Shown here piece by piece: positions 18,322 through 26,200 of a DNA stretch of 42,128 nucleotides. The DNA is from an uncultured Alphaproteobacteria bacterium (GTDB lineage Bacteria; Pseudomonadota; Alphaproteobacteria; HIMB59; GCA-002718135): contig CACBQR010000006.1 in the NCBI GenBank assembly GCA_902541435.1, forward strand, positions 1 to 42,128. Reading direction: 5' to 3'. The notes under the pieces are model-generated. The model made no database searches, had not been told where the DNA came from, and saw only the letters and a list, made by a program, of their open reading frames with translations. A program made the position numbers and the translations under genes. How positions within the stretch are numbered: the stretch's first letter is position 1; every line of letters starts with the position of its first letter.

Positions 18322-19652
18322 TTAAAAACTTGTTTTATAGTTTTATGAAGTGAGTCAAATATTTCATCAATCTGATTTTTAGTAATTATAAACTGAGGAC
18401 ACAAAACAATTGCAGGACCTAAAGGTCTGCAAATTAATCCATTATCAATTGATAAATTAGCAACTTTATCTCCCATATTAAGATGACCTTCAAATGGTTC
18501 TTTTGTATCTTTATTTTTTACCATCTCTAATGCAGCCATAAGACCTATACCTCTAGTTTCTCCAATGTGTTCATAATCATTAAATTCATTTAATCTTTCA
18601 AAAAAATGGGGTTCCATTAATTTTACATTATCTAATAAACCCTCATTCATAATTACATCTATCGCTTTCAAAGCGATGGCACACCCAACAGGATGACCAC
18701 CAGCTGTAAAACCATGTGGAAATTCCTCTGCTTCTTCTGATACTTCAACAAATTTATCTGAAAATTCTTTATTAACTATTACAGCTCCCATAGGAAAGTA
18801 CCCAGCTGTTAAACATTTAGATGAAATAATGATATCGGGTTTGATATTGTATGTATCGCAGCCCCATAAATTTCCAGTTCTACCAAATCCACAAATTACT
18901 TCATCTGCGATAAAAGGAATATTATATTTTTTTAATATTGGCTGAACTAAATCAAAATATGATTTTGAAGGAGGGATACAGCCACCTGCACCTTGAACAG
19001 GTTCAGCAACAAAACCTGCGATAGTTTCTGGATCTTCTTTAATGATTTTTTCTTCTAAATTTTTGGCCATCCTAAGAGAAAATTCTTCTTCCGTTTCATT
19101 CTCTAATCCATATTTCCAATAATGAGGACATTCAATGTGAATGAATTCTTTTGATGGTAATCCAAACTCTTTATTGTATGGTTTGGCTGTCATTGAAGAA
19201 GCTCCTAAAGTAACGCCATGATATCCATTAATTCTTGTTATAATTTTTCGTCTATTTGGCTTTCCAATTCTTGCATTTAACATCCATAACATTTTGACCA
19301 TGGTGTCATTTGCTTCAGAGCCTGAATTACAAAAGAATACACGACCTTGATCAAAAGGTGATACTTCAATAATTTTTTCAGATAGCTGTAACGTTTCTTC
19401 AGACAATCTTCCAAATAAAGAATGATAACCAGCAAATTTTTCATACTGTTTTTTTGCAACTTCAATTAATCCAGGATGGTCAAAACCTGCACACTGATTC
19501 CAGAGACCAGAATTCCCATCTAGATATTTATTACCTTTAGTATCGTAAACATATATTCCTTTTCCATAAGAAATAACTAAAGGGCCTCTTTCATTTAATG
19601 ACTTCAGGTCAGTAAATCCATATAAATGGCTGGAAGTATTTCTTTGTAACAT
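18318..19652 (-). CDS. Class III aminotransferase (omega-amino acid or diamine:pyruvate type)
   Basis: The 444-residue PLP enzyme has the class III layout. It has NKYLDGNSGLWNQCAGFDHP near residue 40, the PLP-phosphate loop FFCNSGSEANDTMVK near 107, and INGYHGVTLGASSMTAK. FIADEVICGFGRTG follows, and the Schiff-base lysine lies in IIISSKCLTAGYFPMGA at about residue 280. The NSGLWNQCAGFDHP segment resembles beta-alanine, taurine, putrescine or GABA:pyruvate aminotransferases more than acetylornithine or DAPA enzymes. The exact substrate cannot be fixed. It is divergent from an EamA transporter across 24 bases, suggesting but not proving a shared substrate. Confidence 0.88.
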   Translation of the reverse strand: MLQRNTSSHLYGFTDLKSLNERGPLVISYGKGIYVYDTKGNKYLDGNSGLWNQCAGFDHPGLIEVAKKQYEKFAGYHSLFGRLSEETLQLSEKIIEVSPFDQGRVFFCNSGSEANDTMVKMLWMLNARIGKPNRRKIITRINGYHGVTLGASSMTAKPYNKEFGLPSKEFIHIECPHYWKYGLENETEEEFSLRMAKNLEEKIIKEDPETIAGFVAEPVQGAGGCIPPSKSYFDLVQPILKKYNIPFIADEVICGFGRTGNLWGCDTYNIKPDIIISSKCLTAGYFPMGAVIVNKEFSDKFVEVSEEAEEFPHGFTAGGHPVGCAIALKAIDVIMNEGLLDNVKLMEPHFFERLNEFNDYEHIGETRGIGLMAALEMVKNKDTKEPFEGHLNMGDKVANLSIDNGLICRPLGPAIVLCPQFIITKNQIDEIFDSLHKTIKQVFN

Positions 19653-19676
19653 ATCAGTTAAATATTTTTTTTTATT

Positions 19677-20570
19677 ATGAAAAGCAAGATTTTATTTTCA
19701 GTTGGGACGATAGGTGTACTTTTTATGATGGCTGGCCAATTATCATTCTCTATAAATGATAGTTATGTCAAACTTGTTGTAAAAAATATAGGGGATGACA
19801 ATTCATTATATTCTGTAATTTTTTTAAGAGGTTTGGTTACATCAAGTCTATTAGGTTTATATTTAATTTTTTTCGAAAAAAAGAATTTAATTAAAATACT
19901 ATCAGTCAAAAGTTTTAATATAAGAGGTTTGTATGAAGTTTTAACAGCATTATTTTTTTTGGTTGGATTAATATTACTTCCAATATCTGAGGTTTATACA
20001 CTTTTAATGACTAATCCTTTTTTTGTGACAATTTTTGCTTTTCTTTTTTTGGGAGAGAAAGTCGGAATAAGAAGATGGTGTGCAGTTATTATTGGCTTCT
20101 TTGGAGTGCTAGTTGTTGTAAATCCACAAAATTTTCAATTTAATTATCTTTTGATATTACCAATTTTAGCTGCTATTTTTTTAACTATTAGAGATATTGC
20201 TACAAAAAGTTTAGCAACTAAATCAAATAGTGTTGAAATTACATTTGTTACAGCATTGTTAATTACTGGGTTTGCAGGTTTGGGTTCAATTATTTTTGGT
20301 TATCAAGTAAGCGTTGAAGATGTAAATTATATTCTTGCTTCTAGTATTTTTGTTTTATTTGGATATTTATTTTCAGTATTAACAGTGTTTTATGCTCCAC
20401 TCTCATTAACGGCTTCTGCAAGATACAGTGTAATTATATTTGGTATGATTTTTGGGTATTTAATACTAGGTGAAACTCCAACTTATAATATGATTGTAGG
20501 TGCAATAATTATTACATTAAGTGGTTTATTTGTAATCAAAAGAGAAAAAGAAATAGGTAAAATTAAATAA
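19677..20570 (+). CDS. EamA-family transporter, copy 3
   Basis: The 297-residue protein has ten predicted membrane helices and the two-half EamA layout. It has LVTSSLLGLYLIF early, MTNPFFVTIFAFLFLGEKVG closing the first half, and IIGFFGVLVVVNPQNFQF opening the second. It is not close to the tandem pair upstream (for example NPFFVT instead of TLNM), so it is a separate transporter. It starts 24 bases from the divergent aminotransferase and ends 4 bases before the convergent peroxiredoxin. The substrate is unknown. Confidence 0.88.
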   Translation: MKSKILFSVGTIGVLFMMAGQLSFSINDSYVKLVVKNIGDDNSLYSVIFLRGLVTSSLLGLYLIFFEKKNLIKILSVKSFNIRGLYEVLTALFFLVGLILLPISEVYTLLMTNPFFVTIFAFLFLGEKVGIRRWCAVIIGFFGVLVVVNPQNFQFNYLLILPILAAIFLTIRDIATKSLATKSNSVEITFVTALLITGFAGLGSIIFGYQVSVEDVNYILASSIFVLFGYLFSVLTVFYAPLSLTASARYSVIIFGMIFGYLILGETPTYNMIVGAIIITLSGLFVIKREKEIGKIK

Positions 20571-20574
20571 AAAT

Positions 20575-21018
20575 TTACTGATCCTTACAAAAATTATAAA
20601 CTTCTTCAACATGACCTTTAACTTTGACTTTATTCCAAGAATTTAGAATTTTTCCATTTTTATCGATTACAAATGTAGATCTATCTATCCCAAAATATTT
20701 CCTACCGTACATAGATTTTTCTATCCAAATACCAAGTTTATCACAATTTTTTCCTTCGTCCGAACCAAGTGGGTATTTCAATTTATACTTATCTGAAAAT
20801 TTTTTATTCCGATCAACAGGATCTTTAGAAGCTCCTATTAGATCAAAGCCAATTTTATTAAATTTTGTTAAATATTTCTGAAAATCTGCAACTTCTACTG
20901 AGCACCCACCAGTTAAAGCCTTAGGGTAAAAGAATAAAACTGTTTTATTCTTTAATTTAGATGAATTAAACTCGTTGTCGTTTGTTAATTGAAGTTTTAT
21001 CTTTGGCATCTTTTTCAT
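20575..21018 (-). CDS. bcp: Thioredoxin-dependent peroxiredoxin, Bcp type
   Basis: Bcp-type peroxiredoxins reduce hydrogen and organic peroxides. The protein (147 residues; 144 if started at the second Met) has the peroxidatic motif FFYPKALTGGCSVEVADF, with Thr36 and Cys39 in the PxxxT..C arrangement. The family more usually reads TPGC, here TGGC. The resolving Cys five residues later (E. coli type) is Ala44. Other cysteines are Cys91 (GKNCDKLG) and Cys144. GRKYFGIDRSTFVIDKNGKI is typical of the family. It lies just upstream of the ribA stop on the same strand, 2 bases apart, so it may be co-transcribed with ribA. Confidence 0.9.
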   Translation of the reverse strand: MKKMPKIKLQLTNDNEFNSSKLKNKTVLFFYPKALTGGCSVEVADFQKYLTKFNKIGFDLIGASKDPVDRNKKFSDKYKLKYPLGSDEGKNCDKLGIWIEKSMYGRKYFGIDRSTFVIDKNGKILNSWNKVKVKGHVEEVYNFCKDQ

Positions 21019-21020
21019 AA

Positions 21021-22142
21021 TTATACTACTAGTTTAAGACCGTACCCGGCTTTTTTAACTCTTGTTTTAAAGTAATTTTTATTAAATTTATTCAAGGTTG
21101 GCTTTGTATTTATTTGATTTTCGACTTTAATTCCAGCTTTTTTAATAGAGTTTATTTTATTTTTATTATTTGTAATAAGATTAACTTTATTTATTTTTAA
21201 TAATTTAAGTATTCTAGCTGCAATATTAAAATCTCTTTCATCATCTAAAAAACCAATATTATGATCGGCGTCTATTGTATCCATACCCCTTGCTTGAAGA
21301 GAATAGGCCCTCATTTTATTAGCTAATCCTATTCCCCTACCTTCTTGCTCTAAATATAATATAATTCCACCATTATTTCTAACCATGTAATTGATTGATT
21401 GATTTAATTGTTCACCACAATCACATTTTAGAGAATGAAAAATATCACCTGTAAAACAAGCTGAATGTATTCTTAAATTAACAGATTTTTTATTTATTTT
21501 TTTTGGATTAACAATTATCGCTACATGTTTATCAGATCCAATATATGATTTGAATATTTTAAAATTAGAATTTTCGTTTTTTGGTAGTGGAACTTTTGCA
21601 CTAGAAACTAATTTAATACTTTCACAAATTAATTCATTTTGCTTCAATAAATCTTTGTAATCGAATATTAAAATTCCATTCTTAAATCCAAATTCATTTA
21701 TATTTTTGTAATATTTTTTATTAATTTTTTTAAAAACTAGCGATGGTATCATTTTAGCATTTTTGGAAAGATCAATACAAACATTATGAAAATTTTTAGA
21801 TTTGAATTTTTTAATATTGGTAAATTTAATTACTTTATTATTGCTAAGAGGATTGACAAATAAATTTATTATTTGATTTACATCTGTTTTGGGATTTATC
21901 TCAAAATAAATATTACTTTTAATATTCTTATTAAAAATTGATTGGGCTTTTTGTTTAGTAATAAGTAGATATTTTTCATCAATTAAGTACTTATTGAATT
22001 GATTAAAAATTTTACTTTGGGAATGCTCTATATTAAAGAACATCCAATATTCCTTGTTATTTTGAATTATTAAGGGTCTTCCGGTCCTTAGTTCGTTAAT
22101 TGCCCTATCTATTATAGTTCCTGTATTAGATTTGAAACTCAT
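21021..22142 (-). CDS. ribA: GTP cyclohydrolase II with an alphaproteobacterial N-terminal domain
   Basis: RibA opens the imidazole ring of GTP to give the diaminopyrimidine precursor of riboflavin. The C-terminal catalytic half is complete. The zinc ligands are C229, C240 and C242 in SACFTGDIFHSLKCDCGEQL, the GTP loop is YLEQEGRGIGLANKMRAY, and DADHNIGFLDDERDF follows. The first 190 residues (from MSFKSNTGTIIDRAINELRT) form the separate N-terminal domain seen in alphaproteobacterial RibA, not an active RibB. I chose the ATG at 22142; a start at 22178 adds a non-conserved extension. It is divergent from the RibD-type reductase across 36 bases. It may serve flavin synthesis, the neighbouring cluster, or both. 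Confidence 0.92.
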   Translation of the reverse strand: MSFKSNTGTIIDRAINELRTGRPLIIQNNKEYWMFFNIEHSQSKIFNQFNKYLIDEKYLLITKQKAQSIFNKNIKSNIYFEINPKTDVNQIINLFVNPLSNNKVIKFTNIKKFKSKNFHNVCIDLSKNAKMIPSLVFKKINKKYYKNINEFGFKNGILIFDYKDLLKQNELICESIKLVSSAKVPLPKNENSNFKIFKSYIGSDKHVAIIVNPKKINKKSVNLRIHSACFTGDIFHSLKCDCGEQLNQSINYMVRNNGGIILYLEQEGRGIGLANKMRAYSLQARGMDTIDADHNIGFLDDERDFNIAARILKLLKINKVNLITNNKNKINSIKKAGIKVENQINTKPTLNKFNKNYFKTRVKKAGYGLKLVV

Positions 22143-22178
22143 GAAAACTTTATATAGATATAATTGAAATAAAAACAA

Positions 22179-23012
22179 ATGATTACATCTAAAAATATAG
22201 GAATTTTACTAGATTTTATAAAAAATTATAAAAAGAATAGTGATTTATATTTATTGGTTAAAAAAAATAGTATTTCATTGTCATCAAAAAGAAAAAGTAA
22301 TTTTTACATAAAAAATAATATTCTGGTATCTAAAATTAATATAAGTAAATTTTATCAATCAATTTTAAATATCCTTCTCCCAATATTAAGAAAAAACAAA
22401 AAATTAGTTATAGCTCAGATAGGACAAAGTATTGATGGTAGAATTGCATTAAATAATGGTAATTCACATTACATAAATAATCCCAAAAGTATTATTTATC
22501 TACATTGTTTACGAAGTATCAGTGATGCAATTATTGTAGGCTCAAATACCATTAAAAAAGACGATCCCCTATTAACAACAAGAAAAATAAAGGGCACAAA
22601 TCCAAAAAGAATTATTATCGATGGCAGTCTTTCGCTAAATAACAAATATAAAATATTTAATGATGGTAATGAAAATATAATTTTTACAAAAAGTAATAAA
22701 AATATTAGATTGAATAATTCAACAATAATAAGATTAAAAGAAAAAAATTTTACTAAAAACTTTATTACGCAAATAAAAAAACTTAAATATAAAAATATTT
22801 TAGTAGAGGGAGGATCAAAAACTATTTCAGAATTAATAAATAATAAATATATTGATATTCTTCAATTTATGATTGCCCCAATATTAATAGGCTCTGGAAT
22901 TAATTCATTAAATTTAAAAGAAATTTCAAATCTCAATAAAGCTATCAGACCCAAACATAATTTTAATGAATTAGAAAATGAAATTATTGTTAATTTATTT
23001 CTTAATAGCTAA
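22179..23012 (+). CDS. Stand-alone RibD C-terminal (pyrimidine reductase) domain protein
   Basis: Residues 75-277 match the RibD C-terminal, DHFR-like reductase: VIAQIGQSIDGRIALNNGNS, LRSISDAIIVGSNTIKKDDP, KRIIIDGSLSL, and ILVEGGSKTISELI with the NADPH-binding Gly-Gly. This domain reduces the ribose of a ribosylaminopyrimidine to ribityl. The zinc deaminase half of normal RibD (HAE and PCxxC) is absent. The first 75 residues are a Lys/Asn/Ser-rich region I do not recognise. It is divergent from ribA and overlaps the end of the convergent methyltransferase by 18 bases. A role in riboflavin or a related pathway is inferred; a full RibD may exist elsewhere. Confidence 0.85.
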   Translation: MITSKNIGILLDFIKNYKKNSDLYLLVKKNSISLSSKRKSNFYIKNNILVSKINISKFYQSILNILLPILRKNKKLVIAQIGQSIDGRIALNNGNSHYINNPKSIIYLHCLRSISDAIIVGSNTIKKDDPLLTTRKIKGTNPKRIIIDGSLSLNNKYKIFNDGNENIIFTKSNKNIRLNNSTIIRLKEKNFTKNFITQIKKLKYKNILVEGGSKTISELINNKYIDILQFMIAPILIGSGINSLNLKEISNLNKAIRPKHNFNELENEIIVNLFLNS

Positions 23013-23783
23013 AAAATCTGTATTATTTAAAATAAATCTAGAATTTTTTTCTTTAATACTTTTTAAACGAAATTTTAACCAATCATCAAAGTTAAGTTTA
23101 TTTTTTTGAATAATATCTCTACAAAAATTTAAAAAATAAATTTGAAATTCATAATTTTTACTAACATCCCATGTAGAGTCTAAAACATATGTTTTGTGAG
23201 TCCTTTTAAATACTTTATTTATTAATTCAGTACAATCTGGTCCAACGGCCAATTCCCCTATTCCTTTGTCAGATTTTTGATCTTTATTAAAAATATTAAG
23301 AATTTTTTTATCATTCTTGTGTTTTGGAAAAAATTTAAAATTACCGTTATAATTTAAAGCAAAATAGACAATTTCCGAATCAAGATTTAATTTATGAAAA
23401 TTGTTAAACCATGTTTTTGGAAGAATATCTAAAAAAGCAGATCCTGTAACTAAATTATAATCATAAAAATTTATTTTTTCTAAATTATTAATTACATCAA
23501 CAATTTTAAAATTAGTTTTTTTTATTTTAGAAGATAATTTTATATTTTTTTTAAAATAATTTGTTGATTGATGTGATATGTCCACAAAAGACCAATATTG
23601 ATTATTTAATAATCGTGACTTAAGAAATCTATAATTAGATCCTGCGCCTGAACCCAAATCAACTATTCTAATATTTTTTTTATTTTTAAAAAATTTATTA
23701 ATTAAATATAGTATTCTTTTGTTTCTTGAATTTCTATCAACAGTTTCTCTAAGATTTAACCATTTATTTTGAAATTCATGCAT
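22995..23783 (-). CDS. Class I SAM-dependent methyltransferase of the RibA/PTPS-like cluster
   Basis: The 262-residue protein has a Rossmann methyltransferase core with SAM motif I IRIVDLGSGAGSNYRFLKSR near residue 40. An acidic strand-2 end follows (YWSFVDIS), then NLVTGSAFLDILP near motif IV. The N terminus FQNKWLNLRETVDRNSRNKR is a conserved lead-in that, as I recall it, is shared by homologues in the same context in other alphaproteobacteria. The acceptor is unknown. It is last in a leftward operon (dehydrogenase, PTPS-like, glycosyltransferase, methyltransferase), starting 1 base after the glycosyltransferase stop. Confidence 0.83.
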   Translation of the reverse strand: MHEFQNKWLNLRETVDRNSRNKRILYLINKFFKNKKNIRIVDLGSGAGSNYRFLKSRLLNNQYWSFVDISHQSTNYFKKNIKLSSKIKKTNFKIVDVINNLEKINFYDYNLVTGSAFLDILPKTWFNNFHKLNLDSEIVYFALNYNGNFKFFPKHKNDKKILNIFNKDQKSDKGIGELAVGPDCTELINKVFKRTHKTYVLDSTWDVSKNYEFQIYFLNFCRDIIQKNKLNFDDWLKFRLKSIKEKNSRFILNNTDFLAIKK

Positions 23784-23784
23784 A

Positions 23785-24831
23785 TTAAATTAAATTAATA
23801 AATTTCTTAGCTGACTCTAGAGGAGTAAGAAGATATCTTTTATTTTTTTGAATATCAATATTTAGTTTATTAAAATTTTTTTTATTTAATATATTTTTAA
23901 TAATTATATTTCTAAGATCATTTACTTCAAATTTTTTGAAATAAATAACACCCTTTTTTCCTAGTGTATTTAAGATAGTATTAGTAAAAAAGGTTATAAT
24001 TGGCTTTTTAATTATTAATGCATTTGCTAAAGACATTCCAAAACCTTCATATTTACTTACCGAAATGTAACAATCTGTTTTAGAATATAATTTAGCTAAT
24101 TTTGTATCTGAAATAGTACCGTGGAATATTATTTTTCTGTTCATTGAATTTTTAGAAATAAATTTTTTGAGTTTTTTGTAATAACCTATATCTCTTGTAG
24201 TATCACCAACAATTTCTAAAATAAAATTATCTAAAGGCTTTAAAACTTTTAATAAAAAAAGATAATTTTTTCTATTTATTATACTTCCACATGTTAAAAG
24301 ATGAATTTTACTATTATTTCTAAAATTATAACTTGCTAGTCTTTCTATACCAGGTTCAACTACAGATATTTTATTATTTAGAACCTTAAATTCATTTATT
24401 AATAAATTTTTTGTATTTTTAGATGTAACAATAAATTTATTTATTTTTTTGAAATTTTCTTTTTCTAATCTCAAGAATTTTTTTGACCTTTGACCTTTAA
24501 ATTCAAGATATAAAGGATGATGTATTAGCGCGATAACATTATAAGTAAGTATTTTTTTAAAAATGGAATACATTCCTTCTAAAGCTAATCCATCAATTAT
24601 AATTTTAGAGTCAGGATCAATTTTATCTAAAATTTTTAGAAAATATTTTATATCGTTATTTGTAGGAAAAGGATAATTTTCACTTAGCGAAATTGGTCTA
24701 ATATTTATACCTCTTATCTTTGCATATTCTAGGATATTTTTTTCATAAATATATCCTCCAGTTTTTGCATTAATGTTTCCTGGATAAACAAAATAAATAT
24801 AAGAATTATTTTTAGATAACCTCTTTTTCAT
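23785..24831 (-). CDS. Glycosyltransferase family 4 protein
   Basis: The protein is 348 residues from the ATG at 24831. An ATG at 24849 is possible but lies deeper inside the preceding gene. The N-terminal lobe begins YIYFVYPGNINAKTGGYIYE, the Gly-rich GTGGY-type acceptor-side loop. The C-terminal donor lobe has VVEPGIERLASYN, then LLTCGSIINRKNYLFLLKVL. ISVSKYEGFGMSLANALI is the E-x7-E region that binds the nucleotide sugar. It should move a sugar from a nucleotide donor to an unknown acceptor in the cytosol. It overlaps the PTPS-like gene by 20 bases. It is very rich in Lys, Asn and Ile, more so than the housekeeping genes. Confidence 0.87.
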   Translation of the reverse strand: MKKRLSKNNSYIYFVYPGNINAKTGGYIYEKNILEYAKIRGINIRPISLSENYPFPTNNDIKYFLKILDKIDPDSKIIIDGLALEGMYSIFKKILTYNVIALIHHPLYLEFKGQRSKKFLRLEKENFKKINKFIVTSKNTKNLLINEFKVLNNKISVVEPGIERLASYNFRNNSKIHLLTCGSIINRKNYLFLLKVLKPLDNFILEIVGDTTRDIGYYKKLKKFISKNSMNRKIIFHGTISDTKLAKLYSKTDCYISVSKYEGFGMSLANALIIKKPIITFFTNTILNTLGKKGVIYFKKFEVNDLRNIIIKNILNKKNFNKLNIDIQKNKRYLLTPLESAKKFINLI

Positions 24832-25210
24832 ATGATGCCCATGCAACATTTGATTCTTGCAAGGTTATTTTAATTTTTTTTAAAGATTTGTAATCTTCAG
24901 AGAATTCATTTCTTAGTCTATTCAAGATCTTATTGCAAATATCCTCTGCTAAAAACTCTGTTGAGGTAATTTTTCCCTTAAATTCATCAATCTCATCTAA
25001 ATTTTGATAATTATATATTTTAAGAATATCTTTTAAAATCGTGGACACTATTCCTAAATCCATAATTATATTGTATTTATTAAGTTTATCAGTGAAAAAT
25101 TCTGCATCTACTAAATATGTAGCTCCATGCATATTTTGTGCTGGTCCAAATACTTCTCCAGGTAAAGAATGAGCTATTAGAATATTTTCTCTTACTTTTA
25201 TCGAATACAT
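24812..25210 (-). CDS. 6-pyruvoyl-tetrahydropterin synthase-like protein lacking the standard catalytic Cys
   Basis: The 132-residue protein has the length and T-fold pattern of PTPS/QueD. Of the zinc ligands, His14 (LIAHSL) and His28 (MHGATY) are kept, but the third His of HGHxY is Ala30. The catalytic Cys four residues before His28 is Ala24. The Asp-His pair of LDHHYLND reads YNYQNLDE. The substrate-binding Glu is kept (Glu119 in LQESNVAW). GPAQNMHGATY and NVAWASYE look like the signature of a distinct subfamily that I recall in other alphaproteobacteria. Classical PTPS or QueD chemistry is therefore doubtful. The gene is tightly packed between the dehydrogenase and the glycosyltransferase. 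Confidence 0.82.
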   Translation of the reverse strand: MYSIKVRENILIAHSLPGEVFGPAQNMHGATYLVDAEFFTDKLNKYNIIMDLGIVSTILKDILKIYNYQNLDEIDEFKGKITSTEFLAEDICNKILNRLRNEFSEDYKSLKKIKITLQESNVAWASYEKEVI

Positions 25211-25212
25211 AA

Positions 25213-26172
25213 TTAATATTTAACTAGATGCATTATTGTATCTTTATTTTGAAGGATTTTATAGTAATCTTTTTCTAAATCAAAAAAATTACTTTCACTA
25301 GTAATTAATTTTTCTAATTTTGAATTTTTTAAAGATTTAATTGCTAATTTTAATCTCCCCTCAAAATCATATTTATTTTTCATGTATTTTGGTATTTTAG
25401 ATACCTGTGAGCTAATAATTTTTAATCTTTTAGAATGAAAATACCCACCTAAAGCGACTTCTCCTTTATTTTTACCATACCAACTAGCTTCTACTATTTT
25501 TCCTTCGATAGATAATTTTTCCATTAAAGAATTTAAAACTTTATAATTAGCTGTAGTGTTTATTGCGACATCTATTTTCTCAATCTTTCTTATATCAATA
25601 AAATTTAATCCTAAATAGTTGGCAATTTTTCTTTTATTTTTATTATTATCAAAAACATAGACATTTTTATATCCATTAATTTTAAAAAAAAATGCAGTTA
25701 ATAATCCTACAGAGCCAAGTCCTACAATTAGAATTTTGTTATTACTTTTAGATTGAGCGTCCCAAAAGATATTAATTGCTGTTTCCATATTTGCAGTTAG
25801 AACATATTTTCTCAAATTTCCTTTTGGTAAAAAAATTAAATTTTGAGTAGAAATTTCATATAAATCTTGATGAGGATAAAGACTAAATATTTTTTTATTT
25901 ATATATTTCCTTGGACCATCGATAATATTCCCAACATTTATATAACCGTATTTTATAGGTAAATTAAAAGAACCCTCTTGAAAAGGAGCTTTCATTAATT
26001 CAAATTGATCCTTACTTACGCTTTTAGATGAAACTAATTTTTCAGTTCCCTTGCTAATACCTGAGTAAATAGTTTTAACTAAAACTGTATTGTTATTTTT
26101 ATTGTAAACAAGTTTTTTTTGATAAATTTTAGCTTGTTTTTTTTTATCAATCCATAAAGAATAAGATTTCAT
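25213..26172 (-). CDS. MDR-family (alcohol dehydrogenase-like) oxidoreductase without the catalytic zinc site
   Basis: The 319-residue protein has the medium-chain dehydrogenase layout. A GroES-like first half contains KTIYSGISKGTEKLV (residues 33-47). A Rossmann second half opens with ILIVGLGSVGLLTAFF at about 147. In zinc enzymes the first motif reads CGICGTD; here Ser37 replaces the catalytic Cys and no GHE motif follows. BchC-type dehydrogenases share the SGIS.GTE pattern. Reduction or oxidation of a cluster intermediate with NAD(P)H is the likely role. It is first in the four-gene leftward operon, with its start only 13-28 bases from the divergent creatininase gene. Confidence 0.82.
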   Translation of the reverse strand: MKSYSLWIDKKKQAKIYQKKLVYNKNNNTVLVKTIYSGISKGTEKLVSSKSVSKDQFELMKAPFQEGSFNLPIKYGYINVGNIIDGPRKYINKKIFSLYPHQDLYEISTQNLIFLPKGNLRKYVLTANMETAINIFWDAQSKSNNKILIVGLGSVGLLTAFFFKINGYKNVYVFDNNKNKRKIANYLGLNFIDIRKIEKIDVAINTTANYKVLNSLMEKLSIEGKIVEASWYGKNKGEVALGGYFHSKRLKIISSQVSKIPKYMKNKYDFEGRLKLAIKSLKNSKLEKLITSESNFFDLEKDYYKILQNKDTIMHLVKY

Positions 26173-26200
26173 AATTTACTTATAAATGTATAATAAAAAA

